Source: Candidatus Hydrogenedens sp.
GTDB taxonomy: Bacteria; Hydrogenedentota; Hydrogenedentia; Hydrogenedentales; CAITNO01
Assembly (NCBI GenBank): GCA_012522755.1
Contig: JAAYJV010000153.1
Coordinates: forward strand, 1-33,754
DNA length: 33,754 nucleotides
Reading direction: 5' to 3'
In this document: positions 13,879 through 22,201 of the stretch, in pieces
How the letters are laid out: every line of letters begins with the position of its first letter
How positions within the stretch are numbered: position 1 is the first letter of the stretch
Notes under the pieces: generated by a model
Seen by the model: only the letters and a program-made list of their open reading frames with translations
Told to the model about the DNA's origin: nothing
Databases searched by the model: none
Made by a program: the position numbers and the translations under genes

Positions 13879-15729
13879 ATGTCAGCCATTTTCTTCAGGC
13901 GGGCTGCTTTGTCTCCTCTTTTTTGTACCGCACTCATTACTGTATATATAGCGGGCTGTTCTCTGCCGAAAGCAACAGAGAGCTCCCATGACCACGGCCA
14001 CGGGCACAGCCATGGCCATGATCACCATGATCACGACCACGACCATGAAGACGAAGGCTCTTCTGTAACCATGTGGACCGATGAGCTGGAGATCTTCGTC
14101 AAATTTGATCACCTGGATGCCGGCACAGACCAGGAATTCGCCGTCTATCTCAGCGCTCTTGATACAGGCCTGCCCGTGGTGGGGCCCGACCTGAGCTTGC
14201 AGCTGAAAAAAGAAGGCGGGAACACCCGGCTGGAAGCCAAAACACAGGCTGATCCCATGGGCGCTCATAAAACAAAGCTGACTTTCCCCTCTCCGGGATT
14301 CTGGGAGTTGAGCTTTGAAGTGCCCTCCGGGGATGCAAAAGAGCTGATCTCCTTCCCCCACCTGGATGTGCACGATCATGGGCATACCCATGATCATACC
14401 CATGATCATGACCATGATCACGCGCACGATCACGACCATGACCACGACCATGATCACGATCACGACCACGACCATGATCACGATAGCGACTGTGATCGCG
14501 ACCATGACCACGGGCATGCACATGGTACAAACTATGTGACCAATGATGATCTTCCGGCTGCGTCGATTCACTTTGAAAAAGATCAACAGTGGGTTCTTCC
14601 GCTGGTTACACAGCTTGTGGGGCGTGACAAGCTGGTGGAAGGTCACCGCATACCCGCCACGGTGCAGGAAACTCCCCATTCGCGCAGCATTCTGACGGCT
14701 CCTTTGAGCGGGCGATTGCTTGCACCGGAATCTCAGGACTTCCCGAATTTGGGTGATCTTGTGGAGGAAGGTCAGGTGCTCGCGGGTGTACTGCCCACCT
14801 TGCAGGGAGGTGATGCTCTCGCGCGGGAATCCAATATACACAGTCTGCAAGGGCAGCGTACGGAACTGGCCGTGCAGGCTGCGCAGGCCCGGGGCGAGGC
14901 GGAACGTGCCCGTGCCCTGGTGATGCAGCATGAGGCCGCTCTCAGTCGTGCGGAACGCTTGCAGGAAGCCAAGGCGGGATCTCAGCGGGAAGTGGAAGAG
15001 CAACAGAGCGCTTTGGCTTCCGCCCGGGCTTTGTTGAGAGAGGCGGAACAGACGGAAGGCCAGGTCAGGGCTGCGTTGAACGCTTTGCCAACCCTCGAAT
15101 CGAGAGAGCAGGAAGGCGTGACAGCCTGGATCAAGTCGCCCATTGCCGGCAGAATTACCCGTCTCATTGCCGGAGCAGGCGCTCAGGTGGATGGTGGTCA
15201 GACGGTGATAGAAGTGGTGAATGCCCAGGAGGTGCTCATTGAAGGGCAGGTCCCTGAAGCACTGGCTCCCGTTTTGTCACAGCCTTTGCAGGCCCGTTAT
15301 GAACTGCCGGCTTTCCCCGGAGAGTTGTATGCCATTGAAGCGCCTGAGAATGGTCGGGAACCCTGGCTGCTTCCGCAGGTGAAAGAAGACAGCCGGACGG
15401 TTCCCCTTCTTTTCTACACGAAGAATGCAGAAGAACGACTCCGTATCGGCATGACGCTCACACTCCTCGCCGATGGCAAGCGTGCGGATAATGCCCTGCA
15501 AGTGCCTCTCTCCGCTGTGGTGGACGAAAACGGCATTCCCACGGTCTATGTGATGCTCACGGGAGAGCATTTTCAGAAGCGCCCGGTTCGGCTGGGAATC
15601 AGCGACGGGGTCATGACAGAAGTTCTTGACGGCCTGTGCGAAGGGGAACGTGTTGTGGTGCGTGGCGCCTATGCCGTGCGTCTTGCCGGATTGGCCGGTG
15701 CCGGTGTCGGCTCCGCTCACGTACATTAA
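13879..15729 (+). CDS. CusB/CzcB-type RND membrane-fusion lipoprotein with two His/Asp tracts
   Basis: This 616-aa periplasmic adaptor links the inner-membrane pump to the outer-membrane channel. A signal peptide ends in a lipobox-like YIAGC (C27). Two His/Asp/Gly tracts occur at residues 37-57 and 165-216, flanking a ~100-residue beta-rich region. The C-terminal two thirds is a HlyD/RND adaptor: a lipoyl-like half motif (TAPLSGRLLAPE), a long coiled coil (about 315-400), the second lipoyl half (IKSPIAGRITRLIAGAGAQV), and a barrel region ending in VVRGAYAVRL. The tracts most likely bind metal cations and deliver or sense them. The length exceeds typical adaptors (about 400 aa) because of the N-terminal addition. 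AGGAAAGGAAAA precedes the ATG. The pump gene follows after 12 bases. Confidence 0.9.
   Translation: MSAIFFRRAALSPLFCTALITVYIAGCSLPKATESSHDHGHGHSHGHDHHDHDHDHEDEGSSVTMWTDELEIFVKFDHLDAGTDQEFAVYLSALDTGLPVVGPDLSLQLKKEGGNTRLEAKTQADPMGAHKTKLTFPSPGFWELSFEVPSGDAKELISFPHLDVHDHGHTHDHTHDHDHDHAHDHDHDHDHDHDHDHDHDHDSDCDRDHDHGHAHGTNYVTNDDLPAASIHFEKDQQWVLPLVTQLVGRDKLVEGHRIPATVQETPHSRSILTAPLSGRLLAPESQDFPNLGDLVEEGQVLAGVLPTLQGGDALARESNIHSLQGQRTELAVQAAQARGEAERARALVMQHEAALSRAERLQEAKAGSQREVEEQQSALASARALLREAEQTEGQVRAALNALPTLESREQEGVTAWIKSPIAGRITRLIAGAGAQVDGGQTVIEVVNAQEVLIEGQVPEALAPVLSQPLQARYELPAFPGELYAIEAPENGREPWLLPQVKEDSRTVPLLFYTKNAEERLRIGMTLTLLADGKRADNALQVPLSAVVDENGIPTVYVMLTGEHFQKRPVRLGISDGVMTEVLDGLCEGERVVVRGAYAVRLAGLAGAGVGSAHVH
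13987..14051 (+). repeat. His/Asp-coding tandem tract 1
   Basis: Short in-frame units of CAC/CAT with GAC/GAT/GGC encode residues 37-57 of the adaptor. Alternating codons keep the protein pattern while breaking up exact DNA repetition. Confidence 0.8.
14371..14525 (+). repeat. His/Asp-coding tandem tract 2
   Basis: Repeats of GACCAT and GATCAC hexamers encode about 50 residues (165-216) dominated by alternating His and Asp. This is the most repetitive stretch of the window and is coding, not CRISPR. Confidence 0.9.
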
Positions 15730-15741
15730 GGAGCGCCAGCC

Positions 15742-18700
15742 ATGATGGATAAATTGATTCAATGGTCTGTGACCAACCGCTATCTTGTCATCGCTCTTTC
15801 CCTGGTGGGAACTGTTTTCGGTTTGTATCTGTGCTTTCATACGCCCGTGGACGTTTTCCCTGATCTGACAGCCCCCACAGTGGTTGTGTTGACCGAAGCG
15901 CCGGGATATTCGCCATCGGAGGTGGAAAATCTCGTCACTTTTCCTCTGGAAACAACGCTTAACGGTGCGCCCGGAATACGGCGGGTACGCTCCGCTTCCA
16001 TGCCCGGTTATTCCATTGTCTGGTCGGAATTCGACTGGGGAGAAGAGATGAATGTGGCGCGACAGATTGTTGCCGAGCGTGTTCAGCTCACAGCGCCCGA
16101 TCTGCCCGAAGATATCATGCCGCCTATTCTTGCGCCGCCCACATCGCTCATGGGCGAAATCCAGATAGCGGCTCTTCACGCCGAGAATCGTTCCATGACG
16201 GATTTGCAGAATTATGCGGAAATTGTTCTGGCCCGTCGCCTTCTGGCCGTGCCCGGTGTGGCGCAGATCACCGTTGTAGGCAGTGGCGATCGGCAATATC
16301 AGGTCGCTTTGAAGCCTGATCGTCTTGCAGCTCTGGGAATCACCCTGGCGGAAGTGGCCGAAGTACTGGCGGAAAACAATATGAACATCCCCGCCGGATT
16401 CATTTCTGAGCGGGGCACGGAATATCTCGTTACGGGGCTCGGTCGTCTCCAGACTGTGGAGGATATCGGTAAAGTTGTGGTGACGACCCGTCAGGGCGTA
16501 CCGGTTTTCGTGAGCGATGTGGCTGAGGTACGGCTCGGTGCGGCACCCACACGGGGTACGGGCTCCGCCAATGGAAAACCCGCCGTCCTGCTCATCATCC
16601 AGAAGCAGCCCCAGGCCAATACACTGGAACTTGATAAAGTGCTCGAAGAAGTCTTTGCCGAAGAGGAAGCGAAACTGCCCACGGGTATGGAGATGAATAC
16701 GAGCCTCATGAAACAGGCTGATTTCATCCGTATCGCCGTGAGTAATGTGGCCAATGCCATTCGCGACGGGATGATCATCGTCGTGTTGATCATGGCTTTT
16801 TTCCTGCTCAGTGGCAAGGCGCTTTTCATCACCCTGACCGCCCTGCCCATATCGCTGATCATCGCTGTTCTGTCCATCCAGTTCTTTGGCGGCTCCATCA
16901 ATACCATGACTCTGGGCGGGCTGGCCATTGCCATCGGTTCGCTCATGGATGATGCCGTCATCGACGTGGAAAACACCATACGCCGTCTTCGTCTGAGCCA
17001 GGATGAGATTGTCGGAAACAAGCCCCGGGCTCTGCGCATTGTATACGAGGCGAGCTCTGAAGTGCGCTCCGCCATTGTTTTCGCAACGGTGATTATCACG
17101 GTTGTCTTCGTGCCTTTGTATACGCTGGAGAATGTGGAAGGGCGACTGCTCCGACCTCTGGCAACATCGTATATAGTGGCTATCTTCGCTTCTCTGCTTG
17201 TGGCGCTCACCCTCACCCCCGCACTGGAGGCGGTGTTGCTGCCAGGAAGCCGTATCGTGTCGAATCCCCGCGAACCCCGGGTGGCCTCTCTGGTGCGACG
17301 GGGATACAATCTGATTTTGAGGCCTGTACTGCGACATCCCTGGCTGGTGAGTCTGCCCGTAGCAGCCGTGTTCATCGCATCTCTCGTTGGATTTTCTTTC
17401 ATGGGACAATCTTTCCTTCCCGATTTCAACGAAGGTGCCTTGAATGTGGTGGCCAATACTTTGCCGGGCACTTCTCTCGAAGAATCAAACCGTATCGGTC
17501 TTCAGGTGGAACGGCTTCTCATGGAAGTGCCGGAGATCACCTCTGTGGCCAGGAAGACAGGCCGAGGCGAATTGGACGAACATGCTCAGGGTATTGAAGG
17601 CTCGGAGATGGAGGCCACCTACCTGCTCACTGATCGGTCCAAAGATGAGATGCTCGTGGAGGTGCGTGAAAAGCTGGACAAAGTGCCGGGGATCAGCTAT
17701 GGCATAGGCGGTCCCATTTCGCACCGTATCGACCATATGCTTTCCGGAGCGCGCTCCAGTGTGGCCATCAAATTCACGGGCGAGGATCTGTATGTGCTGC
17801 GCGAGCTGGCCGAGGAAGCCCAGGAGCGGATCAGACAGATACCCGGTGCGGCCGATATCGCCATGGAGCCCCAGACGGATGTGCCTGAAGTGAGCGTGCG
17901 CTTTGATCGCGACCTCCTCGCGCGACAGGGGATCTCATTTGAAGAAGCGGGCGTCACACTCCGTGCGGCTCTTTTCGGTGCGCCTGTCACACGCATTTAT
18001 GAGGGACGCAATGCCTATGACCTTGTGCTGCGCCTGGCGGAAGACAAAGATGCGACCCTGACATCGCTGGAAAAACTGCCCTTGCGCAACAGTGCCGGTG
18101 CCCTGGTGCCGCTGCACACCGTCGCAACCGTTTTTCGTGGAAGTGGTCCCAACGTGATCACCCGCGATCAGGTGCAACGGAAAATCTTTGTCACCTGCAA
18201 TCCTTCCGGACGGGACGTTGCCTCGCTTGTCCGTGATATTCGCACAGAAATAGATCCTCTCCTCGCCGGGAAAGAAGGATACTCCGTTCATTATGGCGGA
18301 CAATTTGAAAGTGCGGCCGCCGCCTCGGGACGTCTGCTGGCTTCGGGAGCGGTGGTGCTCTTCGGTGTCTTCGCCCTGCTCCTGATGGCTTTCAAAAACA
18401 TACGGGATGCCCTCTTTGTCATGGCCAGCCTGCCCCTCGCTCTCATTGGCGGTGTGGTGGCTGTCTTTCTGATGGGCGGCGTCCTTTCCGTAGCCTCCAT
18501 TATCGGATTCATCAGCGTTTTCGGTGTGGCCGCCAGAAACGGGATCATGCTGGTTCAGCATATCCGTCATCTTCAGTTGGAAGAGGGCGTGACTGATTTT
18601 GCCGAGGCTGTGCGTCGTGGTGCCGTGGAGCGGATTGTTCCCGTGTTGATGACGGCTCTGTCCACAGGATTTGCACTCATCCCGCTGGTTCTGGCCCACG

Positions 18701-18846
18701 AGGCGCCGGGCAATGAGATTCAGAGTCCCATGGCTGTTGTCATTATCGGAGGCCTGCTCACCGCAACCTTTTTGAATATGATTGTCGTGCCCACCCTGTA
18801 TCTGCGGCTCGGTCGTCCGGCCCTTATGAATGAAAACATCACCTGA
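15742..18846 (+). CDS. CusA/CzcA-family heavy-metal RND efflux pump
   Basis: This 1034-aa proton-driven inner-membrane transporter has the standard RND length, twelve membrane segments and two large periplasmic loops. Its start, with TPVDVFPDLTAPTVVV and EAPGYSPSEVENLVTFPLE, is typical of the heavy-metal efflux branch. In membrane segment 4 the motif GLAIAIGSLMDDAVIDVEN (near residue 395) carries the charged residues of the proton relay. It expels monovalent or divalent metal ions from the periplasm through the tripartite complex with the adaptor and TolC-like protein on either side. AAGGAG lies eight bases before the ATG, overlapping the upstream stop. Cu/Ag versus Zn/Co/Ni specificity is not decided: I did not verify the methionine residues that distinguish CusA. 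Confidence 0.95.
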   Translation: MMDKLIQWSVTNRYLVIALSLVGTVFGLYLCFHTPVDVFPDLTAPTVVVLTEAPGYSPSEVENLVTFPLETTLNGAPGIRRVRSASMPGYSIVWSEFDWGEEMNVARQIVAERVQLTAPDLPEDIMPPILAPPTSLMGEIQIAALHAENRSMTDLQNYAEIVLARRLLAVPGVAQITVVGSGDRQYQVALKPDRLAALGITLAEVAEVLAENNMNIPAGFISERGTEYLVTGLGRLQTVEDIGKVVVTTRQGVPVFVSDVAEVRLGAAPTRGTGSANGKPAVLLIIQKQPQANTLELDKVLEEVFAEEEAKLPTGMEMNTSLMKQADFIRIAVSNVANAIRDGMIIVVLIMAFFLLSGKALFITLTALPISLIIAVLSIQFFGGSINTMTLGGLAIAIGSLMDDAVIDVENTIRRLRLSQDEIVGNKPRALRIVYEASSEVRSAIVFATVIITVVFVPLYTLENVEGRLLRPLATSYIVAIFASLLVALTLTPALEAVLLPGSRIVSNPREPRVASLVRRGYNLILRPVLRHPWLVSLPVAAVFIASLVGFSFMGQSFLPDFNEGALNVVANTLPGTSLEESNRIGLQVERLLMEVPEITSVARKTGRGELDEHAQGIEGSEMEATYLLTDRSKDEMLVEVREKLDKVPGISYGIGGPISHRIDHMLSGARSSVAIKFTGEDLYVLRELAEEAQERIRQIPGAADIAMEPQTDVPEVSVRFDRDLLARQGISFEEAGVTLRAALFGAPVTRIYEGRNAYDLVLRLAEDKDATLTSLEKLPLRNSAGALVPLHTVATVFRGSGPNVITRDQVQRKIFVTCNPSGRDVASLVRDIRTEIDPLLAGKEGYSVHYGGQFESAAAASGRLLASGAVVLFGVFALLLMAFKNIRDALFVMASLPLALIGGVVAVFLMGGVLSVASIIGFISVFGVAARNGIMLVQHIRHLQLEEGVTDFAEAVRRGAVERIVPVLMTALSTGFALIPLVLAHEAPGNEIQSPMAVVIIGGLLTATFLNMIVVPTLYLRLGRPALMNENIT

Positions 18847-18875
18847 GTCTCACCAGGATGGAAGGAAAAAATACA

Positions 18876-20087
18876 ATGAAAATTTTACATGTGATTGTGG
18901 CGACGCTGTGTATCACAGCAGGGATCGCCGGTGCCGACACTGGATCGATAATCCTCTGTGCTGAGGAGGTTGTCACTCAGGTATTACAGGTCCATCCCGG
19001 TGTGACAGAGGCCTTGGAAGCGGTGGAAGAAGCCCGGGGCCACGCCATCCAGGAAGGATTGTGGCCCAACCCTGAATTGGAACTGGGCGCCGAAGGACTC
19101 CATGGCAACCGGGGCGGCGATTGGCTTGCGGGCGTATCGCAGCATATCCCTCTTTTCGGTTCAAGAGCCCTGGCTCGCAAAGCAGCCGAGGCGGGAGTAT
19201 CAGCCGCAGACCAGCATTTGCAGGCGCGCAGGAAAGAACTGGCCGCCCTGGCGGAGAGCGTCTTTTATGAAGCCCTGGCGGCCCGGGAAGAAAGAGAGAT
19301 TGGTGAAACAAACCTGGCCAATGCAGCGGGAATCGCCGAAATGACGCGGCAACGCTTTGACGCGGGCGACACGGCGGAGATGGACTGGCTCCGTGCGGCC
19401 GCCGAAGAGACCCATCAGCGCGCCGAACTGGAAGTATTGCGAGTGCGCGAAGAAACCGCACTGGCGACTCTGGCGCTTCTCTGTGATATACCCCTCACAG
19501 AAACACTCAGCCTCAGCGGTACGCTCCTCCCTGAAATGGAGGCCTTTCCAACTGCAGCGAGTCTTGGCGAACTGCTTGGAAATGCGCCGGAACAGCGGGC
19601 TGTGGAATTTGAAATAGAAGAGGCGGCTGGCGAAGTGAAAGCGCTGAAACGGGAAGCACTGCCTGAGCCGGATATCCATGTCGGATGGCGACAGGAACGC
19701 GCGGAAAAGGTTCATGCTGTGGACTTCAGCATCAGCTTTGATCTCCCCTTGTTCGACAGAAATCAGGGAGCCATTGCTGAGGCCCGTGCCCGGGGTCGCC
19801 GCCTGGAAGCGACCCGCCTCGCACAAATCAAAGGAGGACATCAACAGGCACTTTTCCTCCTGGGTGAAGGCCGTGCAGCTCTGGCCGAAGCGAAAATGCT
19901 CCGTGCGGAAACCTTTCCCAAACTGGAAGAAGCCTGCGAGGCTCTGGAGACAGCACTCCGCCTGGGAGGTATCAGCCTTTTCGAAGTGCTCGCCGCACAA
20001 CAGGAAGTGGCTGAAATGCGCTTGCACCTCCTCGATCTCGATCGCCGCGCCCGCAACGCTTTGATAGAACTGGAGGCCTTGTTCTGA
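18876..20087 (+). CDS. TolC-like outer-membrane factor of the metal-efflux system
   Basis: This 403-aa outer-membrane channel subunit is of the CusC/CzcC type. I chose the ATG at 18876 (GAAGGAAA upstream, then a normal signal peptide MKILHVIVATLCITAGIAGA) rather than the ATG at 18858. Long amphipathic helices rich in Ala, Glu and Leu form two OEP repeats. The second contains DFSISFDLPLFDRNQGAIAEA, the typical beta-strand and turn region. It would trimerise and form the outer-membrane tunnel for the RND pump just upstream (30 bases apart). No terminator was seen after it. Confidence 0.88.
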   Translation: MKILHVIVATLCITAGIAGADTGSIILCAEEVVTQVLQVHPGVTEALEAVEEARGHAIQEGLWPNPELELGAEGLHGNRGGDWLAGVSQHIPLFGSRALARKAAEAGVSAADQHLQARRKELAALAESVFYEALAAREEREIGETNLANAAGIAEMTRQRFDAGDTAEMDWLRAAAEETHQRAELEVLRVREETALATLALLCDIPLTETLSLSGTLLPEMEAFPTAASLGELLGNAPEQRAVEFEIEEAAGEVKALKREALPEPDIHVGWRQERAEKVHAVDFSISFDLPLFDRNQGAIAEARARGRRLEATRLAQIKGGHQQALFLLGEGRAALAEAKMLRAETFPKLEEACEALETALRLGGISLFEVLAAQQEVAEMRLHLLDLDRRARNALIELEALF

Positions 20088-20133
20088 TGGATTGCTTCCC
20101 AGGCCATAGATTATGATCCGGCATCGATCAACA

Positions 20134-20163
20134 TTGCGAAGGCGGGGCTTTTTCTGGTATACC
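20134..20163 (+). promoter_or_regulatory. Possible promoter of the glycerophosphodiesterase gene
   Basis: TTGCGA (20134-20139), an 18-base spacer and TATACC (20158-20163) preceded by TGG give an extended -10 type promoter. Initiation near 20170 would leave only eight bases before the ATG at 20178 but a normal leader with AGGAG before the ATG at 20205. Confidence 0.4.
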
Positions 20164-20177
20164 TGAGGTATTGTTCC

Positions 20178-21002
20178 ATGGATCAACTCAGGAGATATAC
20201 ACCCATGATGATGTCCCTCTTTCTTGTTCTTTCAGCAGCCCTTTTTCCAGTGCCGGGTCAGGGAAGCCATAGCTGCGCACACCGTGGCAATGTAAGTGAC
20301 TTTCCCGAGAACACGCTGCCCGCCATTCAATCCGCTGTGGATATGGGTGCCGCACAGATAGAGTTTGATGTGCACCGTACACGGGACGGGCATCTGGTCA
20401 TCATGCACGACAACACAGTAGACCGAACTACCAATGGCAGTGGCGCCGTGCCCGATCTGAGCTTCGAAGAAATCCGGGCTCTGGATGCAGGAAGCTGGTT
20501 TGATGAATCCTTTGCAGGAACACAGGTGCCTACCCTCGAAGAAGTACTGAAAATCATTCCCCATACGATTCTGTGCAATGTGCATTTGCGGAACCAACCC
20601 GAAATCGCCGCCAAAACAGCACAAATCATCAAAGAAATGGATAAACTGGACCACTGCTTTCTCGCCTGTACCATGAAACAGAAGGAGGAAGCCCGGGCTG
20701 TCGCTCCTGAAATCATGATCTGCAATATGGATCGGCAAGGCGGTGCCCGAAAAGACTATATCGACCAGACCATTGAAGAGGAATGTCAGTTCATCCAATT
20801 GCATCACCAGCGGGGTACGGAAGGACTCGCGGCTGATGTGAAACGCCTTCATGATGCCGGTGTCCGTGTCAACTGGTTCAGCGCTGAAGAGCCTCCTCTC
20901 ATGAATACGCTCATCGATGCGGGCATTGACTATATCCTGACGGACCGACTGTCTCTTCTGCAGCAAGTGCTTCAGGAAAGAGCGGAAAAGAGCAACCCCT
21001 GA
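20178..21002 (+). CDS. Exported glycerophosphodiester phosphodiesterase
   Basis: This 274-aa GDPD-family TIM barrel hydrolyses glycerophosphodiesters to glycerol-3-phosphate and an alcohol. Motifs are CAHRGNVSDFPENT (HRG at 35-37, E44-N45), IEFDVHRTRDG (E62, D64) and IMHDNTVDRTTNG (H77-D78), which form the metal site and the acid-base pair. A hydrophobic N-terminal stretch ending near VPGQGS is a signal peptide, so the enzyme is periplasmic or surface-exposed. The start is ambiguous. The ATG at 20178 gives an n-region with two arginines, while the ATG at 20205 has a better ribosome site (AGGAG at 20190-20194). It is followed at 115 bases by a metallophosphoesterase gene. Together they suggest release of phosphate from lipid-derived esters. 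Confidence 0.88.
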   Translation: MDQLRRYTPMMMSLFLVLSAALFPVPGQGSHSCAHRGNVSDFPENTLPAIQSAVDMGAAQIEFDVHRTRDGHLVIMHDNTVDRTTNGSGAVPDLSFEEIRALDAGSWFDESFAGTQVPTLEEVLKIIPHTILCNVHLRNQPEIAAKTAQIIKEMDKLDHCFLACTMKQKEEARAVAPEIMICNMDRQGGARKDYIDQTIEEECQFIQLHHQRGTEGLAADVKRLHDAGVRVNWFSAEEPPLMNTLIDAGIDYILTDRLSLLQQVLQERAEKSNP

Positions 21003-21117
21003 TTTTAACAATCGAAGATCCGTCACTTTTTGAGACCTCTGCGGTGCAACAGGTACAATAGCTGATCCAAGAGATCGAAAACAGCAGACCCACCCAAGCC
21101 AAGCAATCAGGAAAGGA

Positions 21118-22176
21118 ATGTGCCAGAGACCGGGAATGAGCGCCATTATCGCACCAACTGAATATCCGCTGCCGGAACTGAAAGCCAGCCTGGACGACAA
21201 CCCTTGGATGGCAACGCTGCGGGAACGTCCTCCTTTGAGCCAGCGTCAGGCAGAGCTGAAAGAAAAACGTGTCCAGGTGGAACAGTTCCACAGAAGTACC
21301 GTGCCGGGACTGACAGAGCTGGATCCGGTCACTTTTTCAAGGGGTATGCTCATGTGCGGCCTGCGCCTTTTTCTGAAGTGTCTGGGGATTTACGAAAGAG
21401 GACGTCGCAACGCCCTCGACCTGCAGCTTAATGAGGTGGAAGTGTTCTGGCCCCATCTCCCGACAGGGCTGGAAGGCTTGCGTATACTGCATCTTTCCGA
21501 TCTGCATCTGTCCCGGCGCTTTCCCGCTTTTGCGGAAAAAGCAGGGCGACTGCTCCAGGGGCTCGCTGTGGATGTATGCGTCATGACAGGTGATTATCGC
21601 TGGGGATACTATGGGCCTATCGACCATGTGCCTCCACAGATCCATACCCTTCTGGACGGGGTCCGTTCACGCTTCGGCACAGTGGCTGTTCTCGGCAATC
21701 ACGATACTTTTGAGATGGCGGAGACTCTGGAAGAAGCCGGTATTCCCGTTCTTTTCAACGAAGGGATCGCGCTTCCTTTTCGTGATGCGACTCTCTGGCT
21801 CTGCGGTATTGATGATCCCCATGTATACGGCTGCGACAGCATTGAGACCGCTCTGGAAGATTCGCCCGAAAATTCCTGGAAAGTGTTGCTCGCCCATACC
21901 CCCGAAAGCATCCCCGAGGCCGCAGAGGCGGGCATTTCCTTCTATCTCTGCGGACATACCCACGGAGGCCAGATCAGGCTGCCTCTCATCGGAGCACCCA
22001 GTTCCAATGCCCGATGCAGCCGGGATCAGGTTCTGGGTCGCTGGCAATATGGTGACATGATGGGCCATACCAGCCCGGGGCTCGGAACAACGGATCTTCC
22101 TGTACGCTATGGTTGCCCGCCCGAGGCTACGGTACTCACATTGAGACGGGGTCGGGAAAAGATCGTAAGCCCCTGA
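21118..22176 (+). CDS. YkuE/LpxH-like metallophosphoesterase
   Basis: This calcineurin-like phosphoesterase of about 350 aa has the ordered two-metal motifs LHLSDLHLS (D128, H130), MTGDYRW (G158-D159), VLGNHDTFE (193-196), LLAHTPES and CGHTHGGQI. The closest-looking group is YkuE/UDP-2,3-diacylglucosamine-hydrolase-like proteins, some of which act on lipids or cell-wall precursors; the real substrate is unknown. About 110 residues precede the catalytic domain, mostly helical and charged, with one short hydrophobic stretch (MLMCGLRLFLKCLG), so it may sit at the membrane. The ATG at 21118 overlaps its own AAGGA. The ATG at 21136, 18 bases on, is a reasonable alternative. The protease gene follows after 25 bases. 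Confidence 0.82.
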   Translation: MCQRPGMSAIIAPTEYPLPELKASLDDNPWMATLRERPPLSQRQAELKEKRVQVEQFHRSTVPGLTELDPVTFSRGMLMCGLRLFLKCLGIYERGRRNALDLQLNEVEVFWPHLPTGLEGLRILHLSDLHLSRRFPAFAEKAGRLLQGLAVDVCVMTGDYRWGYYGPIDHVPPQIHTLLDGVRSRFGTVAVLGNHDTFEMAETLEEAGIPVLFNEGIALPFRDATLWLCGIDDPHVYGCDSIETALEDSPENSWKVLLAHTPESIPEAAEAGISFYLCGHTHGGQIRLPLIGAPSSNARCSRDQVLGRWQYGDMMGHTSPGLGTTDLPVRYGCPPEATVLTLRRGREKIVSP

Positions 22177-22201
22177 ACAACACTTTTTACGGAGAAAAGA
22201 G

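Noticed and set aside
14371-14525. CRISPR-like tandem repeat
   Set aside because: Units are 6-12 bases without spacers, in frame, and encode the His/Asp tract of the adaptor.
13882-15003. 373-residue minus-strand frame opposite the His/Asp adaptor
   Set aside because: Its Val/Met/Ile-rich segment simply mirrors the GACCAT/GATCAC repeats, and the plus strand encodes a complete lipoprotein adaptor.
15277-17409. 710-residue minus-strand frame across the adaptor and pump genes
   Set aside because: It lies opposite two clearly coding genes, starts and ends mid-gene, and its product is a low-complexity Gln/His/Arg-rich string with no family features; it is a codon-bias shadow.
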